A DNA stretch of 53,365 nt from Bacillus sp. FJAT-25509 (GTDB lineage Bacteria > Bacillota > Bacilli > Bacillales > Bacillaceae_G): NCBI RefSeq assembly GCF_001420605.1, contig NZ_LJIZ01000028.1, positions 1 to 53,365 on the forward strand, given 5' to 3'. The notes below the pieces were generated by a model. That model was given only the letters and a program-made list of their open reading frames with translations. It was not told where the DNA came from and ran no database searches. Positions 1 to 11,044 of this stretch are shown piece after piece. The position numbers were made by a program, and so were the translations under genes. Each line of letters begins with the position of its first letter. The stretch's first letter is position 1.

Positions 1-213
1 ATCTTTCAATAAAGGAACAGGAGTTCCTTTATGTCATCCGGTATTAGCTCCGGTTTCCCGAAGTTATCCCAGTCTTAAAGGTAGGTTGCCCACGTGTTAC
101 TCACCCGTCCGCCGCTAACTAACGGGAGCAAGCTCCCATTAATCCGCTCGACTTGCATGTATTAGGCACGCCGCCAGCGTTCGTCCTGAGCCAGGATCAA
201 ACTCTCCATAAAA
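1..213 (-). rRNA. 16S ribosomal RNA, 5' end (partial)
   Basis: The reverse complement ends with the conserved 16S start (AGAGTTTGATCCTGGCTCAG at 186-205), followed by the 5' domain typical of Bacilli. Only the first roughly 210 nt are present and the gene runs off the left edge. The mature 5' end is set near 213 by analogy with Bacillus 16S, so it may be off by a few bases. The gene lies downstream of lysS, as in the rRNA operon that follows lysS in B. subtilis. Confidence 0.96.
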
Positions 214-317
214 GTTAAGTTTAAATCTTGTATTGCTCAAAAAACTAATAATTGACGTTTACTTCATGTTTTGTTTAGTTTTCAAAGTTCACTTCATCGC
301 TCTGAGGCGACTTAAAC

Positions 318-347
318 ATCTTAACATTTTCTTTCGAATGTTGTCAA
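318..347 (-). promoter_or_regulatory. Proximal rRNA operon promoter (P2-like)
   Basis: On the minus strand a consensus -35 TTGACA (342-347) and a -10 TAAGAT (318-323) are separated by 18 bp. It lies about 105 bp upstream of the 16S start, and the intervening leader is AT-rich, as expected for a Bacillus rRNA leader. Confidence 0.75.
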
Positions 348-402
348 TGTTTTTTTAAAAGTTTTTTTGTTGTTGTTTCGAATTAACGTGACAACGTTTA
401 AT

Positions 403-431
403 AATATAACACCTATAAAAACAAAATACAA
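403..431 (-). promoter_or_regulatory. Distal rRNA operon promoter (P1-like)
   Basis: A minus-strand -35 TTGTAT (426-431) and -10 TATATT (403-408) have 17-bp spacing, about 80 bp upstream of the proximal promoter. Tandem sigma-A promoters are the usual arrangement for Bacillus rRNA operons. The 214-568 gap therefore holds the rRNA leader, two promoters and the lysS terminator. Confidence 0.6.
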
Positions 432-526
432 TACCTAAAATTAAATTCTTTTTATTCAGATAGTTTATACCAGATTCCAATAAATAAATGATGTCCTTAT
501 TCCTTTAAAAAGATACATCCAATCTT

Positions 527-562
527 AAAAAAAACTGGCTAAAAGTACCCTTTTAGCCAGTT
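527..562 (-). terminator. Intrinsic terminator of lysS
   Basis: A perfect 13-bp stem (533-545 with 550-562, AACTGGCTAAAAG) is followed on the minus strand by a run of T at 526-532. It lies just after the lysS stop codon and separates lysS from the rRNA operon promoters. Confidence 0.92.
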
Positions 563-568
563 AGTTTC

Positions 569-2068
<1,500 letters not shown>

Positions 2069-2110
2069 TTATTCAATAAATATTTAAATACAATATGATT
2101 TTAATAGAAA

Positions 2111-2141
2111 AACTGCCAGTAATTCGATCTGGCAGTTTTGT
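2111..2141 (-). terminator. Intrinsic terminator of the folate/dusB operon
   Basis: An inverted repeat AAACTGCCAG / CTGGCAGTTT with a 9-nt loop is flanked by A/T tracts. It lies between dusB and lysS, 43 bp after the dusB stop, and should end the pabB-to-dusB transcript. Confidence 0.85.
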
Positions 2142-2184
2142 TTACTATAACTTATTATATTTTGTCAAGCGAAACCTGTCAAAC

Positions 2185-3183
2185 TTACAAAGCTTGAGCA
2201 GCTTTCATTTTTTCTTCCACTTCATTAACGTATGTTGTTAATACTTCAACCATTTGAGCACGAGTACTAACCTCGTTAATTTGATTTCGAACTAATACAG
2301 TGCCTTTCAAACCTTTTAAATACCATGCTGCATGTTTTCTCATTTCCATTACAGCTACATGTTCTTTTTTCAAATCAATTAAACGGTCTAAATGCAATAA
2401 ACATACATCAATTTTTTCACGTGCTTCTGGCTCAGGCATTAATACACCAGATTCCAAGTATTTTACTGTACGATAAATCATCCATGGATTCCCTAAAGCA
2501 GCACGACCAATCATTACGCCATCACAGCCTGTTTCATCTAACATACGCTTGGCATCTTGAGGAGTCTCCACATCCCCATTACCGATTACCGGAATAGAAA
2601 CCTGATTTTTAACTTCTTTAATCCAGCTCCAATCAGATTTCCCTTCATACATTTGATAACGAGTTCGTCCGTGGATTGCAACTGCTTTTCCACCCGCTGC
2701 TTCAACTGCTTTTGCATTATCTACTACATATATGTGATCGTCATCCCATCCAAGACGCATTTTAACTGTAACTGGTTTACTTACATTCTGTGCTACAGCA
2801 TATACCATTTCATGAATTTTATTTGGGTCTAAAAGCCATTTAGCTCCTGCGTCCACTTTTGTAATCTTAGGAACAGGACACCCCATATTAATATCAATAA
2901 TATCTGCATTCGTATTTTCGTCAACATACTTAGCAGCTTCAACTAATGTTGATTTATCACCACCAAAAATTTGTAAGCTTAATGGCTTTTCACGTTCATC
3001 CATATAAAGCATATCTAATGTCCGCTTATTATTGTGAAGAATAGCTTTATCACTTACCATTTCTGCGCATACTAAACCTGCACCAAATTCTTTTACTGTT
3101 AAACGGAAAGCTGAGTTACAAACTCCAGCCATCGGTGCTAATACGACGGGATTTTTCATCTCGATGTCACCAATTTTTAGCAC
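2185..3183 (-). CDS. dusB: tRNA-dihydrouridine synthase DusB
   Basis: An FMN-dependent enzyme that reduces uridines in tRNA to dihydrouridine. The 332-residue TIM-barrel protein shows the flavin-binding start VVLAPMAGVCNSAFR, the conserved catalytic cysteine in NMGCPVPK (about residue 100), and the phosphate-binding GNGDV and GVMIGRAALGNPW segments. It starts at GTG with AAGGAGG seven bases upstream. It is the last gene of the folate operon, 30 bp after yazB, the same position as yacF in B. subtilis. Confidence 0.96.
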   Translation of the reverse strand: MLKIGDIEMKNPVVLAPMAGVCNSAFRLTVKEFGAGLVCAEMVSDKAILHNNKRTLDMLYMDEREKPLSLQIFGGDKSTLVEAAKYVDENTNADIIDINMGCPVPKITKVDAGAKWLLDPNKIHEMVYAVAQNVSKPVTVKMRLGWDDDHIYVVDNAKAVEAAGGKAVAIHGRTRYQMYEGKSDWSWIKEVKNQVSIPVIGNGDVETPQDAKRMLDETGCDGVMIGRAALGNPWMIYRTVKYLESGVLMPEPEAREKIDVCLLHLDRLIDLKKEHVAVMEMRKHAAWYLKGLKGTVLVRNQINEVSTRAQMVEVLTTYVNEVEEKMKAAQAL

Positions 3184-3213
3184 ATCCCATCCTCCTTCTA
3201 TTACAATAAAACC

Positions 3214-3414
3214 CTATATTGATAATTCCTCAACACTTACTTTTAATTGTTTTGCACAATCATGCAAAAACTGTTCAGTTGGCATACGATTCCCTCGCTC
3301 AACTTCACCTAACACTGAAACAGAAACTCCAAGGTTTTTTGCAAAGCCTTCTTGGGTAAAACCTTTTAATTTTCTAAAAGCCCTAATCCGTCTACCCCAC
3401 TTTTCAGCTTCCAT
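3214..3414 (-). CDS. yazB: Small XRE-type helix-turn-helix protein YazB
   Basis: A 66-residue protein made of a single Cro/CI-type helix-turn-helix (WGRRIRAFRKLKGFTQEGFAKNLGVSVSVLGEVERG). This fold normally binds DNA. Its target and role are not known; its fixed place in the folate operon suggests a link to folate or to expression of the operon, but that is inference. It overlaps the end of folK by 49 nt in another frame, an arrangement also seen in B. subtilis. ATG start with GGAG seven bases upstream, inside folK. Confidence 0.88.
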   Translation of the reverse strand: MEAEKWGRRIRAFRKLKGFTQEGFAKNLGVSVSVLGEVERGNRMPTEQFLHDCAKQLKVSVEELSI

Positions 3415-3863
3415 AATCGAACTCCTTTATCCTCTAAAAATTTAGTTTCAACCTTAATTGATTGATTAATTTCTTTTAAGGGGATTAATACAAAGCTTCT
3501 TTCAAACATTCTCGGGTGCGGTATTCTTAGGTGCTCAACTTCTATATCTTCGTGATTATAGAGTAAAATGTCAAGGTCTATTGTTCTTGGACCCCAACGT
3601 AATTCCCTTTTTCTACCAAGGTTTTGTTCGATTCCTTGCGTAACATCAAGTAATTGAAGTGGTGTCAAATTGGTAGAAATTTTAATAACGAGATTTAAAA
3701 ATGGATCTTGGTCTACGTAACCAACTGGGTCTGTTTCATATATAGAAGAGATTTGTTCTACTTGAATGTCGGGATGGTCCACTAATTCCCTAATAGCTTT
3801 TGTAAGAAAACCTTCTCGGTCGCCTATATTTGTTCCTAAACTTAAATATGATTCATTTTTCAT
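3366..3863 (-). CDS. folK: 6-hydroxymethyl-7,8-dihydropterin pyrophosphokinase
   Basis: It transfers pyrophosphate from ATP to 6-hydroxymethyl-dihydropterin, the step just before FolP. The 165-residue protein carries the HPPK signature: SLGTNIGDREG at the N-terminus, YETDPVGYVDQDPFLN, and the metal- and substrate-binding RWGPRTIDLDILLY followed by IPHPRMFERSFVL. ATG start with GAGG upstream. It overlaps folB by 4 nt (ATGA), so the two are translationally coupled. The C-terminal part runs into the start of yazB. Confidence 0.97.
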   Translation of the reverse strand: MKNESYLSLGTNIGDREGFLTKAIRELVDHPDIQVEQISSIYETDPVGYVDQDPFLNLVIKISTNLTPLQLLDVTQGIEQNLGRKRELRWGPRTIDLDILLYNHEDIEVEHLRIPHPRMFERSFVLIPLKEINQSIKVETKFLEDKGVRLWKLKSGVDGLGLLEN

Positions 3864-4222
3864 ATGCGACCTCTTGTTATTTCAACTGCTACAAAATCAT
3901 AATGTCCTGGTATTGGTGGATCTGGTTTTATGACTTTTACAGTACATTGTTGAATTAAATCGTATGTATTTAATATTTGTTTGGCAATCTCTTCAGCCAC
4001 TGATTCAACTAAATCATAAGACTGACCTTGAACTACTTCTTCGCAGGTTTTAAATAAGTCTGCGTAACTTACTGAATACGCCAAATCATCTGTTTCTCCT
4101 GCTTTTTTTGTATCTAATTCGACAATTAAGTCAACATTAAATCGTTGCCCTAATGTTTTCTCTTCTTTAAATACACCATGGTATCCATAAAATCTCATAC
4201 CTGTTACATAAATTTTATCCAT
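3860..4222 (-). CDS. folB: Dihydroneopterin aldolase
   Basis: It converts 7,8-dihydroneopterin to 6-hydroxymethyl-dihydropterin and glycolaldehyde in folate synthesis. The family pattern is clear: MRFYGYHGVFKEEK with the catalytic-site tyrosine and the glutamates, ESVAEEIAK, and KPDPPIPGHYDFVAVEI near the C-terminus. The start was taken at the ATG with GGAG six bases upstream, giving 120 residues as expected; an in-frame TTG four codons earlier lacks a ribosome binding site. The start overlaps folP by 8 nt. Confidence 0.96.
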   Translation of the reverse strand: MDKIYVTGMRFYGYHGVFKEEKTLGQRFNVDLIVELDTKKAGETDDLAYSVSYADLFKTCEEVVQGQSYDLVESVAEEIAKQILNTYDLIQQCTVKVIKPDPPIPGHYDFVAVEITRGRI

Positions 4223-5057
4223 TTTTAACTCCAATCTTTAACATCGCATCCATCATTTTAGTCATACGGGAAATCGCTAATACATCATGTACTCGTACAA
4301 TTTCGCAACCTTTCGTAATACCTAAACAAACTGTAGCCCCTGTACCTTCCATTCGCTCATGTACTTCAGTACCAAGAACCTCCCCTATAAACCTTTTTCG
4401 AGAAGTACCAAGTAACACTGGATAATCCAATGCTTTGATTTGCTCCATTTGGTTTAAAACTTCCAAATTCTGCTCAGCTGATTTTGCAAAACCAACACCC
4501 GGATCCAAAATAATCATTTCATCCTTTACACCTGCGCGTTTTGCAATATTAATACTTTCTACTAAATCACAGACAAGATCACTCATTAAACTATAATAGT
4601 TTTCATCCGTTCGATTGTGCATTAAACAAATCGGAACATTATACGCTGCAGCCACTTCAGCAATTTTAGGATCTTTCTTTGCTCCCCAAACATCATTAAT
4701 GATTGTAGCTCCTGCTTCAACAGCTTGCTTTGCCACTTCAGATTTATATGTATCAATTGAAATTGGGACATCAATTTCTTTAGATAATGCTGAAATAATC
4801 GGAACTACCCTTCTTAACTCTTCGTCTACATCAACTATTGCAGCTCCAGGCCTTGTCGATTCCCCACCTACATCAATAATTTTCGCACCATCAGCAATTA
4901 ACTTTTTTGCATGTTGTATTGCTAATTCAATTTCGTTGTATCGACCACCATCAGAAAATGAATCCGGAGTTACATTTAAAATCCCCATCACAATTGTTTC
5001 ATTCTGAATTGGTAATGAGTAATTTCCACAAATCAAAGGTTTAATTGCTCTTCTCAC
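4215..5057 (-). CDS. folP: Dihydropteroate synthase
   Basis: It condenses p-aminobenzoate with hydroxymethyl-dihydropterin pyrophosphate to make dihydropteroate, and is the target of sulfonamides (called sul in B. subtilis). The 280-residue TIM barrel shows the signature GILNVTPDSFSDGG, the pterin-binding DVGGESTRPGA, IDTYK, and DPGVGFAKS. It overlaps pabC by 4 nt upstream and folB downstream, placing the pABA-making and pABA-using enzymes on one message. Confidence 0.97.
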   Translation of the reverse strand: MRRAIKPLICGNYSLPIQNETIVMGILNVTPDSFSDGGRYNEIELAIQHAKKLIADGAKIIDVGGESTRPGAAIVDVDEELRRVVPIISALSKEIDVPISIDTYKSEVAKQAVEAGATIINDVWGAKKDPKIAEVAAAYNVPICLMHNRTDENYYSLMSDLVCDLVESINIAKRAGVKDEMIILDPGVGFAKSAEQNLEVLNQMEQIKALDYPVLLGTSRKRFIGEVLGTEVHERMEGTGATVCLGITKGCEIVRVHDVLAISRMTKMMDAMLKIGVKNG

Positions 5058-5926
5058 ACTCGTTCACTTCTTTCCATTTCATTCATGCTTAATAAGGATT
5101 TTCGAAGATGTCTATAATCCTTTTGCAAATCCTTTATTACGCTATTTTCACTAACATTAAAGTTCCGCTCGCCAATTACTGTAACGGGAATAATTTCTTG
5201 AATTGAGTTTGAAATAAATATTTCATCCGCTTCTAACAGCTCTTGCTCCGTGTAGAAGCCCTCTTCAACTGTAATCCCTTTTAATTTAGCCCAATGGATT
5301 ACAAACTGTCTCGTTATCCCATTCAAGATTCCCGTATCAACGTGTGGTGAATATAATCGATCTTGTTTAATAAAGAAGAGATTTGAAACAATACCTTCTG
5401 AAAGAAACCCATCTTTATTTAAAAAGATTCCTTCTATACTTGGTGAGTTACCGATCTCTTTTTTCCCGATAATATTATTTAAATAATGATGAGACTTTAA
5501 TCGTTCTTTTCCTTCGGGAGAGTTTCGAGGGGTATTTAGTATTACCCCTTCTTTCTCTAAGATATTACTTTCATGCATTGGTTTAATAAAAATGATTGTA
5601 TTTGGATTCGAATACTTACCAGTGTATAAACCTATTTCTCCATCACCCGCTGAAACATTCAAACGTATATACGCGTCTTGTAAATCATTTAATTCAATTA
5701 ACCTATTTAAAATCGTTCGTATTTCCTCATCTAGCAAATTCCACTCGATATTCAGGTTTAATAACGACTTTCTTAAACGCTTTAAATGATCAAATAATAA
5801 AAATGGATGCCCATTATAGATCCGAAATGTTTCAAATAATCCTAAGCCATATAAAAAACCATGATCAAATGGAGATATTTTCACTTCATGATCGTTCAAG
5901 AATTCTCCATTACAATATAGTTTCAT
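5054..5926 (-). CDS. pabC: 4-amino-4-deoxychorismate lyase
   Basis: A fold-type IV PLP enzyme that removes pyruvate from aminodeoxychorismate to give p-aminobenzoate. The 290-residue protein has the class IV aminotransferase pattern: [18 protein letters not shown] at the N-terminus, the lysine-containing [15 protein letters not shown] in the middle, and [14 protein letters not shown] plus [11 protein letters not shown] in the C-terminal half. A branched-chain or D-amino-acid transaminase would share these motifs, but the position between pabA and folP with 4-nt overlaps on both sides supports PabC. Confidence 0.95.
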   Translation of the reverse strand: MKLYCNGEFLNDHEVKISPFDHGFLYGLGLFETFRIYNGHPFLLFDHLKRLRKSLLNLNIEWNLLDEEIRTILNRLIELNDLQDAYIRLNVSAGDGEIGLYTGKYSNPNTIIFIKPMHESNILEKEGVILNTPRNSPEGKERLKSHHYLNNIIGKKEIGNSPSIEGIFLNKDGFLSEGIVSNLFFIKQDRLYSPHVDTGILNGITRQFVIHWAKLKGITVEEGFYTEQELLEADEIFISNSIQEIIPVTVIGERNFNVSENSVIKDLQKDYRHLRKSLLSMNEMERSERV

Positions 5927-6510
5927 ACTGTACTCCTAGACGGTTTATATGCTTGTAAAAAGTTCCTAAGCATTTCTTTGCCGAATTGTGACATAATCGA
6001 TTCCGGATGAAATTGTACTCCTTCAATCGGTAATGTCTTATGTTTTAATGCCATGATTTCTCCATCATTCGTCCAAGCTGTTATTTCTAGCTCCTCAGGG
6101 AAAGTTTCTTTTTTAACAATTAAAGAGTGATATCGTGTAACGTCAATTGGAGATGGTAAGTCATTAAATAACCCTAAACCTTCATGTGTAATTGCAGATG
6201 TTTTTCCATGCATTAAGCGTTCTGCACGGACTACGTCACCTCCAAATACTTGAGCGATTGATTGGTGACCTAGGCATACGCCCAATATTGGGATTTTCCC
6301 AGCAAAGTGTTCAATGGCTTTTAAACTGATTCCAGCTTCGTTTGGTGTACAAGGACCTGGTGAAATCATCAAATAAGATGGAGCTAATACTTCGATTTCT
6401 TCTAAAGTAATTTCATCATTTCGTTTTACAATTAACTCTTCACCTAATTCGCCTAAATATTGAACTAGATTATAGGTAAATGAATCATAGTTATCAATCA
6501 TTAATATCAT
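5923..6510 (-). CDS. pabA: Glutamine amidotransferase subunit of aminodeoxychorismate / anthranilate synthase
   Basis: It supplies ammonia from glutamine to PabB, and in B. subtilis the same subunit also serves TrpE. The class I amidotransferase triad is visible: Cys in [15 protein letters not shown] and His/Glu in VQFHPES, with the oxyanion region [11 protein letters not shown]. 195 residues, full length. It overlaps pabB by 4 nt. B. subtilis controls this gene with the TRAP protein; no run of GAG/TAG repeats is seen around this start, so that control seems absent here. Confidence 0.96.
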   Translation of the reverse strand: MILMIDNYDSFTYNLVQYLGELGEELIVKRNDEITLEEIEVLAPSYLMISPGPCTPNEAGISLKAIEHFAGKIPILGVCLGHQSIAQVFGGDVVRAERLMHGKTSAITHEGLGLFNDLPSPIDVTRYHSLIVKKETFPEELEITAWTNDGEIMALKHKTLPIEGVQFHPESIMSQFGKEMLRNFLQAYKPSRSTV

Positions 6511-7925
6511 TTTACATTCCCACCCAACTTTGCTTTTTCTTCACTTACTTTCTTAGCTGTCCATAAAGCTTGAGCTTTCTTAAGGCTTTCTAAGTACTCA
6601 TGTTTTGGATTAGAATCAATAACAATACCAGCACCAGCTTGTACAAATGCTTGCTGGTCTTTTGTAATCATTGTTCGAATCGTAATGTTTAACTCCATAT
6701 CTCCTGTGAAGCTAATCCATCCAACAGAACCTGTATAAATACCACGCTTGGTTGGCTCTAGTTCTTCAATAATTTCCATTGTACGAATTTTTGGAGCTCC
6801 CGTAATTGTTCCCCCGGGAAATACTGCCTTTAATAGGTCAAATGAATCCTTACCCTTTTGTAGCTCACCTCTAACATTTGAAACAAGGTGCATTACATGC
6901 GAATACTTTTCGATTACTAATAGTTCGTCTACTTCAACAGTTCCATATTCGCATACTCTTCCTAAATCATTGCGCTCTAAATCAACTAGCATAATATGCT
7001 CAGCTTGTTCTTTTTCATTTGAACGTAGTTCTTCCATCAGTTGTTGTTCTTCTTCAACTGTTTTACCACGAGACCTTGTACCTGCTATTGGTCTTGTCCA
7101 AACTTCTTGGTCACGTTTCGCTACTAATAGCTCTGGAGAGCAACTAACAATTTGAAACTCTTCAAAATCTAGATAGGACATATATGGTGACGGATTTATT
7201 TCTCTAAGTTGTTCATATATATACAATGGATCTGTTACAAGCGTCTCAGATTGTAGTACAGATAAATTCACCTGGAATACATCTCCCGCACTGATATATT
7301 CTTTAACATTTCCAACAGCATCCGTAAATTTTTGTTCAGACATATAGATTGTTTTTTCAATCTCATCGGTAGAAGTTCTCTTAGATAAATCGATTTGTTC
7401 TATTTCATTAATGAAGAACTCTTCTAAAGAATCTAGTCGTTCTTGTGCCTTATTTGCATTTTTCATTTCATCTATAACAATAAAATATAATTGTTTTTCT
7501 TGATGGTCATAAATAACCGCTTCATGGAAGATTAATAAATAAACATCTGGAATATTGTAGACATCCTCAGCCATTGATGGTAGGTCTTCAATATAATGGT
7601 TACAGTCATATGTGAAATAACCGATTGCTCCACCTTGAAATGGTGGTAAGTCATCTCTTTTTTCCGTAGTGTATTTAGATAGATATTCCTTTGCTAAATC
7701 AATTGGATTCCCTTCATACTCCACTTTCCCTGAGCATTCTTCGACCGTTAATTTATTATGCTTTCCGTATAACTTCGCAACAGGATTAGATGCCATAATT
7801 GAATATCTTCCGTCACGACCACTTTCAAGAAGTACGGCATTCTTTTTCTCTTTTACCGTTTCTACAAAGTATTTAAAGAAAGGTGTAGTATAATTGATAA
7901 CTTTTGAAAAGATTTCATAATTCAT
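6507..7925 (-). CDS. pabB: Aminodeoxychorismate synthase component I
   Basis: It converts chorismate plus ammonia to 4-amino-4-deoxychorismate. The chorismate-binding domain fills the C-terminal half: [56 protein letters not shown] and [16 protein letters not shown]. The start was taken at the ATG at 7925, which has AGGGGG nine bases upstream; the open frame continues 22 codons further without a better signal, so the protein is 472 residues. First gene of the pabB-pabA-pabC-folP-folB-folK-yazB-dusB operon, whose genes mostly overlap. Confidence 0.95.
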   Translation of the reverse strand: MNYEIFSKVINYTTPFFKYFVETVKEKKNAVLLESGRDGRYSIMASNPVAKLYGKHNKLTVEECSGKVEYEGNPIDLAKEYLSKYTTEKRDDLPPFQGGAIGYFTYDCNHYIEDLPSMAEDVYNIPDVYLLIFHEAVIYDHQEKQLYFIVIDEMKNANKAQERLDSLEEFFINEIEQIDLSKRTSTDEIEKTIYMSEQKFTDAVGNVKEYISAGDVFQVNLSVLQSETLVTDPLYIYEQLREINPSPYMSYLDFEEFQIVSCSPELLVAKRDQEVWTRPIAGTRSRGKTVEEEQQLMEELRSNEKEQAEHIMLVDLERNDLGRVCEYGTVEVDELLVIEKYSHVMHLVSNVRGELQKGKDSFDLLKAVFPGGTITGAPKIRTMEIIEELEPTKRGIYTGSVGWISFTGDMELNITIRTMITKDQQAFVQAGAGIVIDSNPKHEYLESLKKAQALWTAKKVSEEKAKLGGNVK

Positions 7926-8006
7926 GTGAATATCCCCCTCTGATAGCGCTTCTTTTTTCATTTTACACAAAAAGTTAGAAGTATACATCAAAGCATTTTA
8001 TGGAAA

Positions 8007-8042
8007 AACAAAAAAACCTTTGCAGCTTGCAAAGGTTTTTTT
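8007..8042 (-). terminator. Intrinsic terminator of cysK
   Basis: A perfect 13-bp stem (AAAAAACCTTTGC / GCAAAGGTTTTTT, loop of 5) with a T-rich tail on the minus strand. It lies between cysK and pabB and separates the two transcripts. The symmetry also gives a T-run on the plus strand. Confidence 0.93.
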
Positions 8043-8069
8043 AAATTTATCATTTCATCCATCAAAAAA

Positions 8070-8990
8070 TTACTCAAATTGGAATAATGCTGTACTTAAA
8101 TAACGCTCTCCATTACTTGGAATAATCGCAAGTACTTTTTTACCTTTTCCAAGTTTTTTTGCAACTTGTAACGCAGCACTAATTGCAGCTCCAGAAGAGA
8201 TACCTACAAGTAAACCTTCTTCTTTTGCTACTCTTCTAGCCGTCTCCATTGCATCGTCATTTTTGATTTGAACGATTTCATCATAAACATCCGTGTTCAA
8301 TGTTCCAGGTATAAATCCTGCTCCAATACCTTGAATTTTATGTGGACCTGGTTTACCACCTGATAAAACTGGAGAGTCTTCAGGTTCAACTGCAACAATA
8401 TTAATTCCAGGGTAAGCTTCTTTTAACACAGCTCCAGCACCAGAGATTGTTCCTCCTGTACCTACTCCTGAGATAAATGCATCAAGTTGGTCTCCCATTT
8501 GTTCAACAATTTCAGGACCAGTTGTTAAACGATGTACTTCGGGATTTGCATTATTATTAAACTGTTGTGGAACGAAATATCCATTTTCTTTTGCTAATTC
8601 ATCTGCTTTACGAATTGCTCCTCCCATTCCTTCAGGGCCTGGAGTTAGAACTAATTCTGCACCATATGCACGTAATAAGTTTCGTCTCTCAATACTCATT
8701 GTTTCTGGCATTACTAGAATTGACTTATAGCCTTTAGCAGCTGCTACCATTGCTAATCCAATACCGGTATTCCCACTAGTTGGTTCAATAATTGTATCAC
8801 CTGGTTTTATTAAACCTTTTTTCTCCGAATCCTCAATCATCGCAAGAGCAATACGGTCTTTAACACTGCTACCAGGATTCATAAACTCTAGTTTTAAGTA
8901 AATATCCGCGCTGTCCTCGTCTACTAATCTGTTAAGTTTTACAATTGGAGTTCTACCGATTAATTCGTAAACTGAATTTGCAACTTTCAT
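8070..8990 (-). CDS. cysK: Cysteine synthase (O-acetylserine thiol-lyase)
   Basis: A PLP enzyme that makes cysteine from O-acetylserine and sulfide. The PLP lysine lies in SSVKDRIA (about residue 42); [19 protein letters not shown] and GISSGAAI bind the substrate and PLP phosphate. The start was taken at the second ATG, with AGGAG eight bases upstream, giving 306 residues; an upstream in-frame GTG overlaps the ribosome binding site. It has its own promoter with a dyad at the transcription start and its own terminator, so it is a single-gene unit. Confidence 0.96.
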   Translation of the reverse strand: MKVANSVYELIGRTPIVKLNRLVDEDSADIYLKLEFMNPGSSVKDRIALAMIEDSEKKGLIKPGDTIIEPTSGNTGIGLAMVAAAKGYKSILVMPETMSIERRNLLRAYGAELVLTPGPEGMGGAIRKADELAKENGYFVPQQFNNNANPEVHRLTTGPEIVEQMGDQLDAFISGVGTGGTISGAGAVLKEAYPGINIVAVEPEDSPVLSGGKPGPHKIQGIGAGFIPGTLNTDVYDEIVQIKNDDAMETARRVAKEEGLLVGISSGAAISAALQVAKKLGKGKKVLAIIPSNGERYLSTALFQFE

Positions 8991-9011
8991 TTCATCCACT
9001 CCTAATTCCTA

Positions 9012-9034
9012 GTATATTGACCTGTTTAATATAC
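9012..9034 (-). promoter_or_regulatory. Candidate operator of cysK (7-bp inverted repeat)
   Basis: GTATATT (9012-9018) and AATATAC (9028-9034) form a perfect inverted repeat with a 9-bp spacer. It sits directly downstream of the -10 box, over the predicted transcription start, a classic repressor position. In B. subtilis cysK is repressed by CymR; whether this is a CymR site is inference. Confidence 0.5.
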
Positions 9035-9063
9035 ATTATGTAAAAAACAAAAGAATCTGTCAA
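9035..9063 (-). promoter_or_regulatory. Sigma-A promoter of cysK
   Basis: Consensus -35 TTGACA (9058-9063) and -10 CATAAT (9035-9040) are separated by 17 bp on the minus strand. The predicted start is near 9028, about 38 bp upstream of the cysK ATG. Confidence 0.72.
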
Positions 9064-9144
9064 TTACTTTCTCCTATACATAACTTGTATGAAATTCATA
9101 ATAAATTATGAAAAGAAAGGTCGACAAATTCCTTCAATTTTCAC

Positions 9145-10020
9145 CTACAATTTGCTAATTAATTCTTCTAATTGTTCTCCAGAAAAATGATAAGGCTCAT
9201 TACAGAAATGACACGTTACTTCTGCTTTTCCATCTTCTTCTAATATTAATTGTAATTCTTCTTTACCGATACTTAAAAGAGCCCCTTCAATTCTCTCTCT
9301 TGAGCATTGACATTGGAATTTTACATCCATCGTTTCTAAAATTTTAACTTCTTCTTTCCCTAACACTTCATATAGAATTTCTTCTGGTGTAAGTCCTTCT
9401 TCAATCATTTTGGAAACAGGTTTAATCGTTTTTAAACGGTTTTCAATCTTCGTAATACATTCGTCACTAGCGCCAGGTAAGATCTGAATAATAAATCCTC
9501 CGCTTGCTAAAATCGAATGATCCGGGTTAACTAATACGCCGACACCTACAGATGAAGGTGTTTGTTCAGATACAGCAAAATAGTAAGTAAAGTCTTCACC
9601 AAGTTCACCTGACACGATTGGTACTGAGCCAGTGAATGGTTCTCTCATCCCAATATCTTTAACAACTGAGATTGTCCCTACAGTACCAACAGCTTTAGCT
9701 ACATCTATCTTTCCATGTTTGTTAAGCTCAGTTTGCACATGCGGATTCTGTACATATCCTCGTACTTCACCTTTTGCATTACTATCGACTAAAATATGAC
9801 CAATTGGACCATTACCTTCAACTTTTAAAGTTAACTTTTCTTCACCTTTTAACATAGCGCCCATCATTGTAGCAGCTGTTAGTGTACGACCTAATGCAGC
9901 AGAAGCATTTGACCAAGTATCATGACGTTCTTGAGCTTCTTTTACAATATTTGTTGATCTAACACTATATGCACGGACTTCGCCGTTAAAAGCTAATGCT
10001 TTTACTAAATAATCTTTCAT
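9145..10020 (-). CDS. hslO: Redox-regulated chaperone Hsp33
   Basis: A cytosolic holdase switched on by oxidation. The 291-residue protein ends in the zinc/redox switch with Cys237, Cys239, Cys270 and Cys273 (CQC and CHFC). The N-terminal substrate-binding domain shows the family segment [26 protein letters not shown] start with AAGGGG six bases upstream. It follows coaX by 13 bp, so the two are probably co-transcribed, and it sits upstream of cysK as in B. subtilis. Confidence 0.96.
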   Translation of the reverse strand: MKDYLVKALAFNGEVRAYSVRSTNIVKEAQERHDTWSNASAALGRTLTAATMMGAMLKGEEKLTLKVEGNGPIGHILVDSNAKGEVRGYVQNPHVQTELNKHGKIDVAKAVGTVGTISVVKDIGMREPFTGSVPIVSGELGEDFTYYFAVSEQTPSSVGVGVLVNPDHSILASGGFIIQILPGASDECITKIENRLKTIKPVSKMIEEGLTPEEILYEVLGKEEVKILETMDVKFQCQCSRERIEGALLSIGKEELQLILEEDGKAEVTCHFCNEPYHFSGEQLEELISKL

Positions 10021-10033
10021 GTTGTACCCCTTT

Positions 10034-10798
10034 TTATGAATTTCGTTTATAAATTAAATGTAGACCTTTTAATGTTAAATATGGATCCATGACATCAATG
10101 ATATCTGATTCCTTAGATATTAATGATGCAAGTCCGCCTGTTGCTATAACAGTAGGTTCTACCTTTGCTTGAGCTTTCATTCGTTTTACAATACCTTCAA
10201 CTTGACCTACATAACCATATAGGATTCCAACTTGCATTGCTTCTACAGTTGTACGACCGACAATATTAGAAGGTCTTGAAAGCTCAATACGAGGCAGTTT
10301 TGAAGCCTTTGTATATAGTGCCTCTGTTGAAATATTGATACCTGGTGCAATAGCTCCACCGATGTAATTTTTATTTTCATCTATATAACAATATGTAGTA
10401 GCCGTTCCAAAATCTACAATAATCAGCGGACTACCGTATTGTGCAATTCCAGCAACTGCATTAACAATTCGGTCTGCGCCTACTTCTTTCGGATTATCAT
10501 ATTTTATGTTTAAACCTGTTTTTATACCAGGTCCAACGATTAGTGGCTTTTGTTTAAAGTATTTTGTTGCCATTCTTTCCAAAGAGAACATAATCGGTGG
10601 GACAACTGATGAAATAATAACTGCATGAAACTCATCAAACCCAATGCCCGCGTATTCAAGTAATGATCCTATGACCATACCGTACTCATCTTCTGTTTTA
10701 TAACGATTCGTCTCAATTCTCCAATGATGTATTAACTCGTCTTCTTGGTAAACACCTAAAACAGTATTTGTATTTCCTACATCGATGACAAATAACAT
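10034..10798 (-). CDS. coaX: Type III pantothenate kinase
   Basis: It phosphorylates pantothenate, the first step of CoA synthesis. The ASKHA-fold phosphate-1 motif [12 protein letters not shown] is at the N-terminus, the second motif is [12 protein letters not shown], and [11 protein letters not shown] and [10 protein letters not shown] are typical of CoaX. The start was taken at the ATG with GGTGG five bases upstream (254 residues); a GTG three codons earlier overlaps that site. First gene after the ftsH terminator, likely co-transcribed with hslO. Confidence 0.96.
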   Translation of the reverse strand: MLFVIDVGNTNTVLGVYQEDELIHHWRIETNRYKTEDEYGMVIGSLLEYAGIGFDEFHAVIISSVVPPIMFSLERMATKYFKQKPLIVGPGIKTGLNIKYDNPKEVGADRIVNAVAGIAQYGSPLIIVDFGTATTYCYIDENKNYIGGAIAPGINISTEALYTKASKLPRIELSRPSNIVGRTTVEAMQVGILYGYVGQVEGIVKRMKAQAKVEPTVIATGGLASLISKESDIIDVMDPYLTLKGLHLIYKRNS

Positions 10799-11002
10799 AT
10801 AATCCACCGTCTCTCCATTTCAAAAATAAAACTTTTATTTTATATTTTTAGTTTCAAGTACAATTTTTAATCACTATAAAAATAATGATAACACAAGTTG
10901 ATAGTAGTTTAAAAATAGATGCTTTCTGCTGTGGGCACGGGTTCGTATTCGCGTCATTAAACCGATTTTCCCCATGTCCTTGACCTATTTGACTTTTCGC
11001 CA

Positions 11003-11038
11003 ATAAACAAAAGAAAGAGTGTCTAGAAAGACACTCTT
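11003..11038 (-). terminator. Intrinsic terminator of ftsH
   Basis: A 10-bp perfect stem AAGAGTGTCT / AGACACTCTT (11015-11038, 4-nt loop) is followed on the minus strand by a T-rich tail with two interruptions. It lies directly after the ftsH stop. Confidence 0.85.
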
Positions 11039-11044
11039 AATTTT

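Noticed and set aside
6490-6570. TRAP binding site at pabA, as in B. subtilis
   Set aside because: No run of GAG/TAG triplets at regular spacing is seen around the pabA start.
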